Of a stretch of 52,724 nucleotides of DNA, positions 10,731-21,533 are shown piece by piece. Position 1 is the first letter of the stretch, and each line of letters begins with the position of its first letter. This DNA comes from Akkermansiaceae bacterium (lineage in GTDB: Bacteria > Verrucomicrobiota > Verrucomicrobiia > Verrucomicrobiales > Akkermansiaceae), in NCBI GenBank assembly GCA_947491475.1, contig CANLKN010000013.1:1-52724 (forward strand). The letters are read 5' to 3'. Position numbers and translations under genes: made by a program. Below the pieces are notes generated by a model. It was not told the DNA's origin. It was given only the letters and a program-made list of their open reading frames with translations, and did no database searches.

Positions 10731-11447
10731 AGCTTGGAGCCAGGTGTCGAATTCCTGGTTGATGAGATGGGTGATGAAGTTTTGCCAGCTTTGAAAGTCG
10801 CCGGAGTCGGCGGCTTCGAGGGCGTTGTAGTAGGCTTGGCGGAGATCGGTGGGGATGGAGATGGGAGGATAGCCTGCCGAAAGCAGCACGAAGTTCATCG
10901 CGAGTCGGGCGGCACGGCCGTTGCCATCGGTGAAGGGATGGATGCTCGCGATGCCATGGTGGAGTTTCGCCGCGCGCCCGACGGGATCAGCGATGGCTTG
11001 GATTTCGGTAAAGAGTTCTTCCATCAGGTCCGGGACCTTGATCGGATTCGGCGGAACGTGGTGGGAACCGGCGATGCGAACGGCACCCCTGCGATAAGAG
11101 CCCGCGAAGTCGTCTTCCACGCGGGTGAGAACGATGCGGTGGAGATCGAGAAGATCGTGCTCGGTGAGAACGGCGTCCGGTTTGGCGAGCGTCTTCACTT
11201 TTTCCCATGCCTTCGCAAGGTTGACGGCCTCGAGGTGATCCTTGAGCGGTTTGCCGGAAACGGTGATGCCTTTGGAAAGCACCAGCTCGGTTTCGCGCAG
11301 CGTGAGGCTGTTGCCTTCGATGGCATTGGACTCATGCACCATCCGCACATCCCACGCCGCCGCAAGACTGGCGACCGACTCCGGAGAGAGCGGGCGCAGC
11401 GCGGCAAGGCGGGCGTGTTTGGTGGGGAGGGTCATGGGAAGTTGCAC
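10704..11447 (-). CDS. Fic-domain AMPylase-type protein with N-terminal inhibitory helix
   Basis: The 247-residue product has the Fic motif [12 protein letters not shown] (from residue 170), matching HPFx[D/E]GNGRxxR with all catalytic residues. The inhibitory-helix motif (S/T)xxxE(G/N) appears as SNAIEG at 40-45, before the Fic core, so this is an autoinhibited class II Fic protein. Fic enzymes usually transfer AMP from ATP to a hydroxyl of a target protein; the target here is unknown. A second ATG at 11435 is an alternative start. It is upstream of groES on the same strand; whether the two are cotranscribed is unclear because a 19-bp hairpin separates them. Confidence 0.93.
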   Translation of the reverse strand: MQLPMTLPTKHARLAALRPLSPESVASLAAAWDVRMVHESNAIEGNSLTLRETELVLSKGITVSGKPLKDHLEAVNLAKAWEKVKTLAKPDAVLTEHDLLDLHRIVLTRVEDDFAGSYRRGAVRIAGSHHVPPNPIKVPDLMEELFTEIQAIADPVGRAAKLHHGIASIHPFTDGNGRAARLAMNFVLLSAGYPPISIPTDLRQAYYNALEAADSGDFQSWQNFITHLINQEFDTWLQALEDRRHKT

Positions 11448-11487
11448 TGGCGGATTAATTTCGTGATGTCACGAAACTGATTGGGTT

Positions 11488-11513
11488 GGCGGCGGGCGAG
11501 ACGCCCGCGCCAC
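11488..11513 (-). repeat. REP-like hairpin, GTGGCGCGGG/TCT-loop type, copy 1
   Basis: On the minus strand GTGGC is followed by stem GCGGGCG, loop TCT, stem CGCCCGC. Nearly identical copies lie at 33524-33549 and 33636-33661. It sits in the 69-bp gap between the dnaK stop and the fic start. Confidence 0.65.
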
Positions 11514-11516
11514 GGG

Positions 11517-13591
<2,075 letters not shown>

Positions 13592-13703
13592 GACAAAATG
13601 ACGCGCTTTCGTGATGACAAGTTGTCGCGGTGCACCGAATTGCGCACTTTTCGTTTCAAACCTTGAACCGCCTGGCAATCCACCTCTAGGGTCCGGGGCA
13701 TTC

Positions 13704-15401
13704 ATGCGAGCGCAGCCCTTTAAATGGATTCCGCGCGGCGAACCGTTTCAAAAACAGGAAACCGGTCTGCCGGGCTCTTTTCCGCCGATTCTTGAGCACT
13801 TGATCCGCCAGCGAGGGCTGCCTCCGGGTGTGGATTTGGAGAGTTTCCTGCGGCCGAAACTCAAGGATTTGGCTGACCCTTTCCTGATTCCGGATATGCA
13901 GGCGGCGGTGGAGCGGATTTTGGCCGCCATCGATCAAAAGCAGCAAATCTGCATTTACGGTGACTACGATGTGGACGGGGTTTCCTCGATCACGCTGATG
14001 CGGCGGATCCTGCTGGCCTACGGGGTGGAGGCGCGGCATTTCATACCGCGGCGAGGGCCGGAGGGCTACGGCCTGAGTGTCGCGGCGCTCGAGCGCTGCA
14101 TGTCGGAGGGGCCCAAGCCGGATCTGCTCATCACGGTGGATTGCGGCACGGTTTCCATCAATGAAGTGGCCATGTTGCGGGCGGATGGTGTGGATGTGGT
14201 GATTGTCGATCACCATGAGCCGCTGCTCGACCAGCGACCGGATTGCTGTGCGTTGGTCAATCCGAAGTGCGGCGAGGAGTTTACTTACCTCTGTGCAGCG
14301 GGAGTGGTTTTCAAGCTCGGCCACGCCCTTTTGAAAACGCGTCAAGTGGCGCTCGATCTCAAGGAACTCATCGATCTGGTGGCGGTGGCGACCATTTCCG
14401 ACATCGTGCCGATGGTCGGTGAGAACCGTTTGCTGGTGCGCCACGGACTGAAACACCTGTCCAACACCCTGAATCCCGGCCTGCGCGCGCTGCAGGACGT
14501 CACCGGCATGAATGGCAGCGCCACCTCGATGGACGTCGGGTTCCGGATCGGGCCGCGCCTCAACGCGGCGGGCCGCATGGATGTGCCGGAGGACGCGCTC
14601 GCCACCCTCACCACCGACTGCCGCCGCCTCGCCCGCGAACTGGCGCAGAAACTCGATGAATACAACAAGGAGCGCCAGAATCACGAGGGGCTGATCCGCC
14701 GTGAGGCAGTGGAAATGCTCAAGCGGGATTTTGATCCGGAGCGCGATTCGGTGATCGTGCTGGGTTCGCGCTCATGGCATCACGGGGTGGTCGGCATCGT
14801 CGCCTCGCGACTGATGCGCCAATATCACAAGCCGACCTTCATCATCGCCATTGATGACAACGGGATCGGCAAAGGCTCGGGCCGCAGCATCCCGGGCGTC
14901 TCGCTGGTGGAGGTGATCCGCGCCTGCGAGGGCGAGTTGATCGCCGGCGGCGGCCATGCCATGGCGGCAGGGCTTTCCATCGAGGAAGGCAAACTCGCGG
15001 CCTTTCGCGAAAAGTTCCACAGTTATGTGTTGGAAAACACCACCGACGAACAGCGCCGGCCCACACTCACCTATGATGCCGAGATTTCCTTTGATCAACT
15101 CTCGCTCGAATTCCTCGCCAGCTACGACCTCTTGCAACCTTTTGGAAACGGCAATCCGCAACCGGTATTCGTGGCGCGAGGCGTGGGGCTGAGCCGGCCG
15201 CCGCAGCACATGAAAAACCATCATCTGCGTTTCATGTTGCGGCAGGGATACCACGAGCAGGATGCGGTGTTTTTCGGCGGCGGTGAGTATCCGTTGCCAA
15301 ATCCACCGTGGGACATCGCGTTCACGATCGACCGCAACACCTTCCGCGGCCGCACCACGCTGCAACTCATCATTCAGGATGTGCGGGCGGCGGATGATTG
15401 A
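13704..15401 (+). CDS. recJ: Single-stranded-DNA exonuclease RecJ
   Basis: The 565-residue product is called from ATG 13704 (MRAQPFKWIPRGEP), because the upstream in-frame ATG at 13611 lies inside the intergenic region and adds a non-conserved stretch. DHH-domain motifs are YGDYDVDGVSS, VDCG and VDHHEP, all metal ligands. The DHHA1 domain carries GRSIPGVSLVEVI and GGGHAMAAGLS, and an OB-like C-terminal domain contains PFGNGNPQPVFV. RecJ degrades single-stranded DNA 5' to 3' in RecFOR recombination and mismatch repair. Length is typical. It is divergent from dnaK. Confidence 0.96.
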   Translation: MRAQPFKWIPRGEPFQKQETGLPGSFPPILEHLIRQRGLPPGVDLESFLRPKLKDLADPFLIPDMQAAVERILAAIDQKQQICIYGDYDVDGVSSITLMRRILLAYGVEARHFIPRRGPEGYGLSVAALERCMSEGPKPDLLITVDCGTVSINEVAMLRADGVDVVIVDHHEPLLDQRPDCCALVNPKCGEEFTYLCAAGVVFKLGHALLKTRQVALDLKELIDLVAVATISDIVPMVGENRLLVRHGLKHLSNTLNPGLRALQDVTGMNGSATSMDVGFRIGPRLNAAGRMDVPEDALATLTTDCRRLARELAQKLDEYNKERQNHEGLIRREAVEMLKRDFDPERDSVIVLGSRSWHHGVVGIVASRLMRQYHKPTFIIAIDDNGIGKGSGRSIPGVSLVEVIRACEGELIAGGGHAMAAGLSIEEGKLAAFREKFHSYVLENTTDEQRRPTLTYDAEISFDQLSLEFLASYDLLQPFGNGNPQPVFVARGVGLSRPPQHMKNHHLRFMLRQGYHEQDAVFFGGGEYPLPNPPWDIAFTIDRNTFRGRTTLQLIIQDVRAADD

Positions 15402-15486
15402 CTGGAAAAAACCAGCGGAACCCGGAGTTCATGGCGATCGTTCCAAAGCGCAACGATCGCTGATTTCAAAGTAACCGCCCGCAGTT

Positions 15487-17268
15487 TCAGACCTTGCCGT
15501 AGAGCGGGCCGTAGTTCTGGCATGCGCGGAAATCGGCTCCTTCCAAATCGGCGGTGCCGAAGGCGCGCCAGGCACTGGGCCGGAACACTCGCTCCTCGCC
15601 GACGTTGTGCATGTAAACCGGGATGCGCAGCATCGAGGCGAGCGTGAGATACAAATGGCCGACGTGGCCGCAGGTCATCACGCAGTGGTTGGCACCCCAG
15701 TGGTTCATCACTTCGTAGGCGCTGCGGAAAGCCCCTTCGCCCGTTAGAACAGGCGCGAACCAAGTGGTCGGCCAGGTTGGGTTGGTGCGTTGGTCGAGCA
15801 CGTCGTGCACATCATCCGGCAGATCAATGGTGTGACCTTCGGCGATTTGCAGAGCAGGGCCCAGGCCATCGACGAGGTTGAGGCGAATCATCGTGGCGGG
15901 CATGCCGCCCTTGGTGCGGTAGCGGGTGCTCCAGCCGCCGCCGGGGAAATACTCGGTGATGGATGGATGCCAGGTGGTGGCATTGAGACACTTCTTCACT
16001 TCCGCGTCGGAAATTTCCCAGAAGGGCTTCATCGTCGGAACTCCCTTTTTCGTCTGCTCGCCGGTGCCGTCAAGCGCGGCCGGGCCGGAGTTGATGAGAT
16101 GCAGAATGCCATCGCCGACGAGCGGGTGTTCCACTTTCCGGCCGCTGGCTTTTTCGATGGCATCAATGCTCCAGTAGGTGCGCAGGTCGGCGAAAATCTG
16201 CGCGGTGTTGGTGAGAAGCCAGCCGAAAAGCATGCCCGCGCCGTTGAGTGCGTCGTTTTCGGTGGCGACGATGTAAGGTGCGCGCTTGCCGTTCCAATCG
16301 AAAGACGTGTTGAGAATCGCCTCCATGAAGTCGCCGTTGGGGAAGTGGTCGGTCCACTGGCGCTGGCCTTGGAAACCTGCGGCGATAGCATTGTGGCCGT
16401 GTGCCTGCTCGCCGAGTTTCATTTTCTTGAGCACCGGATTTCCGACCATCAAGTCGCGGGCGATGAGTGCCATTTTCACGCTGTCCTCCCACTCGGTATC
16501 GAGTTGTTCGCGCGAGCGGGTGGTTTGCGGCGAGTTGTAATCCTTGCCTTCCTTGCAGTGTTTTTTGACCCAGGCGAGGGCGGTTTCATACTCGGCCTTG
16601 TCATACTGGCCCTTGCGCATGCGGCCGGCGATCTCGCTCATGTCGATGGATTCGACACGCATGCCGAACCACTTTTCCCAGAGTTTGGTATCCACCACGG
16701 AGCCGGCGATGCCCATCGAGGTGCCGCCCATCGAGAGATAGGATTTTCCGCGCATCAGCGCGACGGCGAGGCCGCATTGGGCGAAGGAAAGCAGTTTTTC
16801 CTCCACATCGGCGGGCATCTTCGTGTCGTTGGCAGCCTGCACATCCTTACCATAAATGCCGAATGCGGGCAGGCCCTTCTGCGTGTGGCCGGCGAGCACC
16901 GCGGCCAGATAAACCGCGCCGGGACGCTCGGTGCCGTTAAAGCCCCACACGGCTTTCGGCGTGTGCGGATCCATGTCCATCGTTTCGGAGCCGTAGCACC
17001 AGCAAGGGGTGACTGTTAGAGAAACACCGACGTTGCTGAGCTTGAACTTGTCGGCGCAGGCGGCGGCTTCCCGCACGCCGCCGATGCAGGTGTCGGCGAT
17101 CACGCACTCGACGGGCGTGCCGTCGGGGTAGCGGAGTTTGGAAATGAAAAGTTCGGCCACGGATTTGGCCTGCTGCATGGTGCGTGCTTCGAGTGACTCG
17201 CGGACGCCGCCGAGGCGGCCGTCGATGGTCGGGCGAATGCCGATTTTTGGATAGGATGCTTTTTTCAT
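15487..17268 (-). CDS. fucI: L-fucose isomerase
   Basis: The 593-residue product matches the usual ~590 of FucI. It starts [18 protein letters not shown] and contains [15 protein letters not shown], an [17 protein letters not shown] block around residue 340 with the acidic metal ligands, and a C-terminal [18 protein letters not shown] region with metal/active-site histidines. It interconverts L-fucose and L-fuculose (also D-arabinose and D-ribulose) using Mn2+ in the cytoplasm. A divergent AraC-type regulator starts 175 bp away, a common layout for sugar catabolism. Fuculokinase and aldolase genes are not in the window. Confidence 0.95.
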   Translation of the reverse strand: MKKASYPKIGIRPTIDGRLGGVRESLEARTMQQAKSVAELFISKLRYPDGTPVECVIADTCIGGVREAAACADKFKLSNVGVSLTVTPCWCYGSETMDMDPHTPKAVWGFNGTERPGAVYLAAVLAGHTQKGLPAFGIYGKDVQAANDTKMPADVEEKLLSFAQCGLAVALMRGKSYLSMGGTSMGIAGSVVDTKLWEKWFGMRVESIDMSEIAGRMRKGQYDKAEYETALAWVKKHCKEGKDYNSPQTTRSREQLDTEWEDSVKMALIARDLMVGNPVLKKMKLGEQAHGHNAIAAGFQGQRQWTDHFPNGDFMEAILNTSFDWNGKRAPYIVATENDALNGAGMLFGWLLTNTAQIFADLRTYWSIDAIEKASGRKVEHPLVGDGILHLINSGPAALDGTGEQTKKGVPTMKPFWEISDAEVKKCLNATTWHPSITEYFPGGGWSTRYRTKGGMPATMIRLNLVDGLGPALQIAEGHTIDLPDDVHDVLDQRTNPTWPTTWFAPVLTGEGAFRSAYEVMNHWGANHCVMTCGHVGHLYLTLASMLRIPVYMHNVGEERVFRPSAWRAFGTADLEGADFRACQNYGPLYGKV

Positions 17269-17442
17269 GATGGAATGGGTTGGTAGGCCCTTGCGGGTGA
17301 AAACGTGCCATTCGTGAGCGCTTTGTCAGCTATTTTCCGCGAAATGAGTGGTGAAAATGATCGGGATTCCGCATGAAGATTCCAATCATGAATGACGATA
17401 TTTGCCTTGATGAGCAGGATGTGATTTTTCATTCATTTCCGG

Positions 17443-18321
17443 GTGAAAGACGCGCGCTCTGCCAGTTCCTATATTTCGCGGCAGGTCGAGTCTTCGCGGT
17501 TGTTTTTCTTCGAGCCCGGAGAAGAGGAGGATTTCGGCGTGGTGTTCGGCGGCTTTGAGCGTTGCGGGCCGGACTATCGGATCGACCGGCGGAATTTTCC
17601 GTGGTTCTGCCTCGAATTCGTGAGCCGCGGGGCCGGCGCTCTCGTTCTCGGGGGCGCGTCGCATCAGTTGCGGCCCGGGAGTTTTTATCTCTACGGTCCC
17701 GGTTTGCCCCATCGGATCGAGAGTTCGGCGGATCATCCCTTGGGCAAGTATTTCATTGGATTCACCGGCAGCGGGGTGGCGGATTTTCTGGCGCGCTATG
17801 AAATCGAACCCGGCTTTGTCTCGCGCTGTCTGAAGGGCGAACCGATCCGCCGGACTTTTGACATGCTCATTGACCGCGGCGTTCGCAAATCCCGGCTTGC
17901 GCGGCCGCTCTGTGCCCTGATCACCCGCGAACTGCTGCTGCTTTGCCGCGACGACGCCGCGGATCTTGGAAATACCGATTCAGTCGCGTTCGCGACTTAC
18001 AACCGCGCGAGGGAGCTCATTGAGCGCGATTTTCTCGATCTCCAAACGCTGTCCGCCACCGCGGCGGCTTGCGGCTTGGACGCTCCCTACCTCTGCCGCC
18101 TGTTCGCCCGCTATCACGATGAGAGTCCCTATCAGTTTCTAACACGCCTGCGGATGGACCACGCCTCTCGGTTGTTGCTGGAGGAAAACGCCACGGTGAA
18201 ATCCGTGGCCGCCGCGCTGGGCTTCAAGGATGCGTTCCACTTTTCCCGCGTCTTCAAATCCGTGCATCATGTGCCGCCTTCGCGCTTCCGGCAGTCGATG
18301 CACCCGCAGTGGCCGGGGTGA
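17443..18321 (+). CDS. AraC-family transcriptional regulator, probably of fucI
   Basis: The 292-residue product is called from a GTG start at 17443. The N-terminal cupin-like sensor (residues ~40-120) includes GSFYLYGPGLPHRIESS and GKYFIGFTG. The C-terminal AraC double helix-turn-helix carries LQTLSATAAACGLDAPYLCRLF (first HTH) and ENATVKSVAAALGFKDAFHFSRVFK followed by PSRFR (second HTH and signature). It binds a sugar ligand and DNA; given the divergent fucI, L-fucose or a derivative is a reasonable guess. Its last 68 bp overlap the 3' end of the convergent rhomboid gene. Confidence 0.85.
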   Translation: MKDARSASSYISRQVESSRLFFFEPGEEEDFGVVFGGFERCGPDYRIDRRNFPWFCLEFVSRGAGALVLGGASHQLRPGSFYLYGPGLPHRIESSADHPLGKYFIGFTGSGVADFLARYEIEPGFVSRCLKGEPIRRTFDMLIDRGVRKSRLARPLCALITRELLLLCRDDAADLGNTDSVAFATYNRARELIERDFLDLQTLSATAAACGLDAPYLCRLFARYHDESPYQFLTRLRMDHASRLLLEENATVKSVAAALGFKDAFHFSRVFKSVHHVPPSRFRQSMHPQWPG

Positions 18322-19174
18322 GCGCGCCGATAACGCTGCCTGCGCAAAGGCCCGAAGCGAAACCGAAGACGTGGCCGAGCACATCGGTGTTGCCGTTTTC
18401 CGAACCGCCGCCCAGCCAGCCTAACAGAATGATACCGGCCAACACCGGTGCCGCGACTCGCGCCCACGGCAGGCTGACGCGCTGGCGCAGGGTGGCTGAG
18501 AACCCGAGACCTGCGAGGATGCCAAGCGCGCCAAAAACCGCGGTGGAGGCACCGATGGAGGTAAATGAATCCGGCCAGGTGATGGCCGAGGTGAGGGTAT
18601 TGCCGAGGGTGCCGCAGGCGAGAATGAGCGCCCAACCGCGCCATGGGCCGATGCTTCGGGAGACCAGTGTCCCGAAAAACAAGCCGCTGAGCAGGTTGCC
18701 GATCAAATGCGGCGCATCGCCATGGAAAAACAGTCCGGTGAACGGCCGCCACCACTCGCCGCGGCCGATCAGCCCGGTGCTCGAGGAAGCACCGCGCTCG
18801 ACCAGCGAAGGGTCGTTGGTTTGCAAAACAAAACAGGCGATCAACGCCAGCATCCAGATGCCGTAAACACTCCATCCCGCGGAATGGCGGAATATTTCAC
18901 TCTCCGGCACCACAGCCGAGCGGGGAAGCTCCCGCTCGTTTTCGTAGGCTTGGATTTCTTGGACAATTTCCGGCGCTGCGGCCGGTTCGGCATGAAGCGC
19001 GTATTGTCCGGGTGTTTCCGTGTCGCTGATCATGCACGGCTGGCTCATCGCCAGAACCACCAGTCCGTGCTCGTGGGCTGCATCGAGCGTCGGATATCTG
19101 CCGACTTCAGTGAGATCTGCAGTTTCCGTCTCTGGTTCTTGGTCGGCGCCTTCGACTGGTCCTGCGGGTTTCAC
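18254..19174 (-). CDS. Rhomboid-family intramembrane serine protease
   Basis: The 306-residue product has a soluble acidic N-terminal domain (~1-100) followed by six or more membrane segments. Catalytic dyad: Ser210 in GASTAVFG and His268 in GHVFGFASG. The HGDAPHLIGN loop at 151-160 is the family's conserved H-x-x-x-H-x-x-x-N region. Rhomboids cut substrates inside the membrane; the substrate is unknown. The C-terminus (TPATAGASTAGSAKAAHDARI) is encoded within the 3' end of the convergent AraC gene. Confidence 0.9.
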   Translation of the reverse strand: MKPAGPVEGADQEPETETADLTEVGRYPTLDAAHEHGLVVLAMSQPCMISDTETPGQYALHAEPAAAPEIVQEIQAYENERELPRSAVVPESEIFRHSAGWSVYGIWMLALIACFVLQTNDPSLVERGASSSTGLIGRGEWWRPFTGLFFHGDAPHLIGNLLSGLFFGTLVSRSIGPWRGWALILACGTLGNTLTSAITWPDSFTSIGASTAVFGALGILAGLGFSATLRQRVSLPWARVAAPVLAGIILLGWLGGGSENGNTDVLGHVFGFASGLCAGSVIGALTPATAGASTAGSAKAAHDARI

Positions 19175-19195
19175 GGAATGTTTTGCAGGTTTGTA

Positions 19196-20131
19196 TCAAG
19201 CAACCCCCAGCAGTTTGCGGAAGTAAGCGATGGTGGCATCCAGGCCTTGCTCAAGCGGCACGGTCGGTTGCCAGCCGAGTTCTTTTTTCGCCAGACTGAT
19301 ATCCGGCTGACGCTGCTTGGGATCATCTCCCGGCAGCGGGAGATGGGTGATTTTTGATGGCCCACCCACCTTTTTGATCACTAGCTCGGCAAGCTCCAGC
19401 ATCGTGAACTCGCCGGGATTGCCGATGTTCACCGGTCCGATGAGCGACGGGTGATTCATCAGCCGGACGAAGCCCTCGATCAAGTCGTCCACATAACAGA
19501 ACGAGCGGGTCTGCGTGCCGTCGCCATAGATGGTGAGGTCCTTGCCTTGCAATGCCTGGACGATGAAATTGGAAACGACGCGTCCGTCATCGGGCAGCAT
19601 GCGCGGGCCATAAGTGTTGAAAATGCGCACCACACGGGTGTCCAAGCCGTTCTGGCGGTGGTAATCGAAGAACAGGGTCTCGGCACAACGTTTGCCCTCG
19701 TCATAACAAGAACGGACTCCGATCGGATTGACGTTGCCCCAGTAGGACTCGGGTTGCGGATGCAATTCGGGATCGCCATAGACCTCGGAGGTGGAGGCTT
19801 GGAAAACCCTCGCACCAGTGCGCTTGGCAAGCCCGAGACAATGAATCGCTCCCATCACCGAGGTCTTGATGGTCTTGATCGGGTTGTGCTGGTAGTGCGG
19901 CGGCGAGGCCGGGCAGGCGAGGTTGTAGATCTGATCGACTTCGAACTTGAACGGCTCGGTCACATCATGGCGGACCAGTTCGAAGTAGGGATTTCCTAAC
20001 AGGTGGGCGACGTTGCATTTCCTGCCGGTGAAAAAATTGTCCAGGCAGACCACCTCGTGGCCTTCATTGAGCAGTCGTTCGGAAAGGTGGGAACCCAGAA
20101 AGCCCGCCCCGCCGGTGATTAGGATGCGCAT
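19196..20131 (-). CDS. uxs: UDP-glucuronate decarboxylase (UDP-xylose synthase)
   Basis: The 311-residue product is called from ATG 20131 ([16 protein letters not shown]); an in-frame upstream ATG adds 23 non-conserved residues. It is an extended SDR with Rossmann motif GGAGFLGS (7-14), the UXS-specific [18 protein letters not shown] segment, ASTSEVYGD and the catalytic Y143-x3-K147 (SCYDEGKR). It converts UDP-glucuronate to UDP-xylose via a 4-keto intermediate. The matching UDP-glucose dehydrogenase is in the same cluster at 26414, so the two can supply UDP-Xyl. It is divergent from the GbsR-like regulator. Confidence 0.95.
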   Translation of the reverse strand: MRILITGGAGFLGSHLSERLLNEGHEVVCLDNFFTGRKCNVAHLLGNPYFELVRHDVTEPFKFEVDQIYNLACPASPPHYQHNPIKTIKTSVMGAIHCLGLAKRTGARVFQASTSEVYGDPELHPQPESYWGNVNPIGVRSCYDEGKRCAETLFFDYHRQNGLDTRVVRIFNTYGPRMLPDDGRVVSNFIVQALQGKDLTIYGDGTQTRSFCYVDDLIEGFVRLMNHPSLIGPVNIGNPGEFTMLELAELVIKKVGGPSKITHLPLPGDDPKQRQPDISLAKKELGWQPTVPLEQGLDATIAYFRKLLGVA

Positions 20132-20193
20132 GCAGGGAAACCCAGCGGGAAAAGTCGCCGCTGGCAAGACGGTAGCGTGGATTTCCGTGTTGA

Positions 20194-20213
20194 TGTTCAT
20201 TTTTATTTGAACA
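20194..20213. promoter_or_regulatory. Candidate operator between uxs and the GbsR-like gene
   Basis: TGTTCATTTTTATTTGAACA has 6-bp inverted arms (TGTTCA/TGAACA) around 8 A/T bases, in the 111-bp divergent gap. An A/T-rich spacer with short arms suits a winged-HTH dimer such as the GbsR/MarR protein encoded 29 bp downstream. Spacing differs from the LexA box (N4), so it is not an SOS site. Confidence 0.45.
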
Positions 20214-20242
20214 ATCCGTCTGTTTGTTTAGCCTGTGCCCCT

Positions 20243-20752
20243 ATGGACGCCGCGCCGGACAGTTCAATCGACGGACTCGCCCCCCTGGAGCGCCAGGTAG
20301 TGGACTTCTTCGTGGACGGGGTGCGGGTGCTCGGGCTGCCTCGCTCGATTGGCGAAATTTACGGCCTGCTTTTCATTTCGCGCAGCCCGTTGGCACTCGA
20401 CGACTTGGTCCAACGCCTTGGAATCAGCAAAGGATCTGCCAGCCAGGGGCTGCGGATGCTCAAAAGTCTCGGCGCGGTGCGCGAGGCCAGCGGCAACGGC
20501 AATGGAGAACGCCGCACCTACTACGAACCAGCCGTCGAACTCAAGCGGTTGGTTGGTGGTTTCATCCGCGAGCAGATCCGCCCGCACCTCGAAAGCGGCC
20601 AGAGCAAGATCCACCGCCTCGCTGAGAGTGCCCGCGCCGAGGACGATCCCGAGCAAAGGAAATTTCTCGAAGAGCGGATGGAACGTCTCGAACAATGGAT
20701 GCGCAGCGGCGGACGCGTGCTGCCGATTCTCCAGAAACTCCTCGGCCAATGA
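20243..20752 (+). CDS. GbsR/MarR-like winged-helix transcriptional regulator
   Basis: The 169-residue product is called from ATG 20243 (MDAAPDSSIDGLAPLE). The winged HTH spans residues ~30-95: LPRSIGEIYGLLFISRSPLALDDLVQRLGISKGSASQGLRMLKSLGAV, the layout of GbsR-type MarR relatives, then a wing (SGNGNGERRTYYEPA) and a C-terminal helical dimer region. Its stop overlaps the start of the NusG paralogue (ATGA), so the two are translationally coupled. Linked to the exopolysaccharide locus, it probably controls that operon or uxs; the ligand is unknown. Confidence 0.8.
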   Translation: MDAAPDSSIDGLAPLERQVVDFFVDGVRVLGLPRSIGEIYGLLFISRSPLALDDLVQRLGISKGSASQGLRMLKSLGAVREASGNGNGERRTYYEPAVELKRLVGGFIREQIRPHLESGQSKIHRLAESARAEDDPEQRKFLEERMERLEQWMRSGGRVLPILQKLLGQ

Positions 20753-21300
20753 GCACTCCCCACCATCCCGATGATCCCGGCTGGTTCTGCGTGCGCACGC
20801 AGACCAAGCGCGAGCACATCGCCGCCGGACACCTCCGAGAGCTCGAAGCGGTGGAAGTTTTCTGCCCGCGGCTGCGCTACCGCAAGGCCACCCGCCGCGG
20901 CAAGATCTGGTGGGTCGAGCCGCTTTTTCCCGGCTACCTGCTCGCCAAGTTCAACCTCGCCGAAATGGAGCGCGCCGTCACTTTCTGCCAAGGCGTGCGC
21001 GGGCTGGTGCGCTTCGGTTCGGAAATCCCGCCCGTGCCCGAATCCTTTGTCGAATCATTGCGCAAGGAAGTCCGCAACCGCTCCGTCGAGGACGAGGAAA
21101 CCTTATCGGTCTCTCCAGTCATCGAGATCGGTGACGAAGTGGAAATCGCCCACGGCCCACTCCAAGGCATGCGCGGCACCATAGTTTCCGTCGCCCCAGC
21201 CGCAGAACGCGTGAAAATCCTGCTGGAATTCCTCGGCCAGGAGCATGCTGTGGATGTGGACCTGTTTTCACTGCTCCTGCCCCGCCGCCCGCTTCCATGA
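20749..21300 (+). CDS. Specialised NusG paralogue (RfaH/LoaP-like antiterminator)
   Basis: The 183-residue product has an NGN domain over residues ~10-115: GWFCVRTQTKREHIAAGHL, then EVFCPRLRYRK, then WVEPLFPGYLLAKF, the standard NusG/RfaH core with the RNA-polymerase clamp surface. A KOW domain follows with IEIGDEVEIAHGPLQGMRGTIVSV. The absence of ribosomal or secE neighbours, and its place at the head of an exopolysaccharide locus, mark it as a specialised paralogue rather than housekeeping NusG. RfaH, LoaP and Bacteroides UpxY act this way on long polysaccharide or biosynthetic operons. The first downstream leader carries an ops-like element 159 bp after the stop codon. Confidence 0.88.
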   Translation: MSTPHHPDDPGWFCVRTQTKREHIAAGHLRELEAVEVFCPRLRYRKATRRGKIWWVEPLFPGYLLAKFNLAEMERAVTFCQGVRGLVRFGSEIPPVPESFVESLRKEVRNRSVEDEETLSVSPVIEIGDEVEIAHGPLQGMRGTIVSVAPAAERVKILLEFLGQEHAVDVDLFSLLLPRRPLP

Positions 21301-21431
21301 ACCTTTCCCGGAATACCACACCTGATCACTTAGCTCGCCGACTCCAGGTTTTAACTAAAACCTCCGCTCATCCGAATCCGCCCTTCTGAGGGCGGCAAAC
21401 CAGCACCCCGAAGCATCCGCCCGCCTTGGTT

Positions 21432-21470
21432 TCTTTCCAGTATGGAAAGATCGACCACGGGCGGCAGCGT
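21432..21470 (+). promoter_or_regulatory. Leader hairpin plus ops/JUMPstart-like element, copy 1
   Basis: The hairpin TCTTTCCA-GTA-TGGAAAGA (21432-21450) is followed 8 nt later by GGGCGGCAGCGT (21459-21470). The E. coli ops core within JUMPstart is GGGCGGTAGCGTG; this copy differs by C for T in the TAG and lacks the final G. It lies in the 233-bp untranslated stretch between the NusG paralogue and fcl, on the coding strand. A second copy is at 34660. The rest of this stretch shows no gene. Confidence 0.5.
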
Positions 21471-21533
21471 TCCCCGAAGTAAAAGCTGGGACGAGAGCCT
21501 TCGGGTCGTGTATTGGCTTTTCTCCATCTACCT

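Noticed and set aside
20694-20748. Upstream ATG (20695) as start of the NusG paralogue
   Set aside because: The extra 18 residues lie inside the regulator gene and are not NusG-like; the ATGA overlap start at 20749 directly precedes the conserved GWFCVRT.
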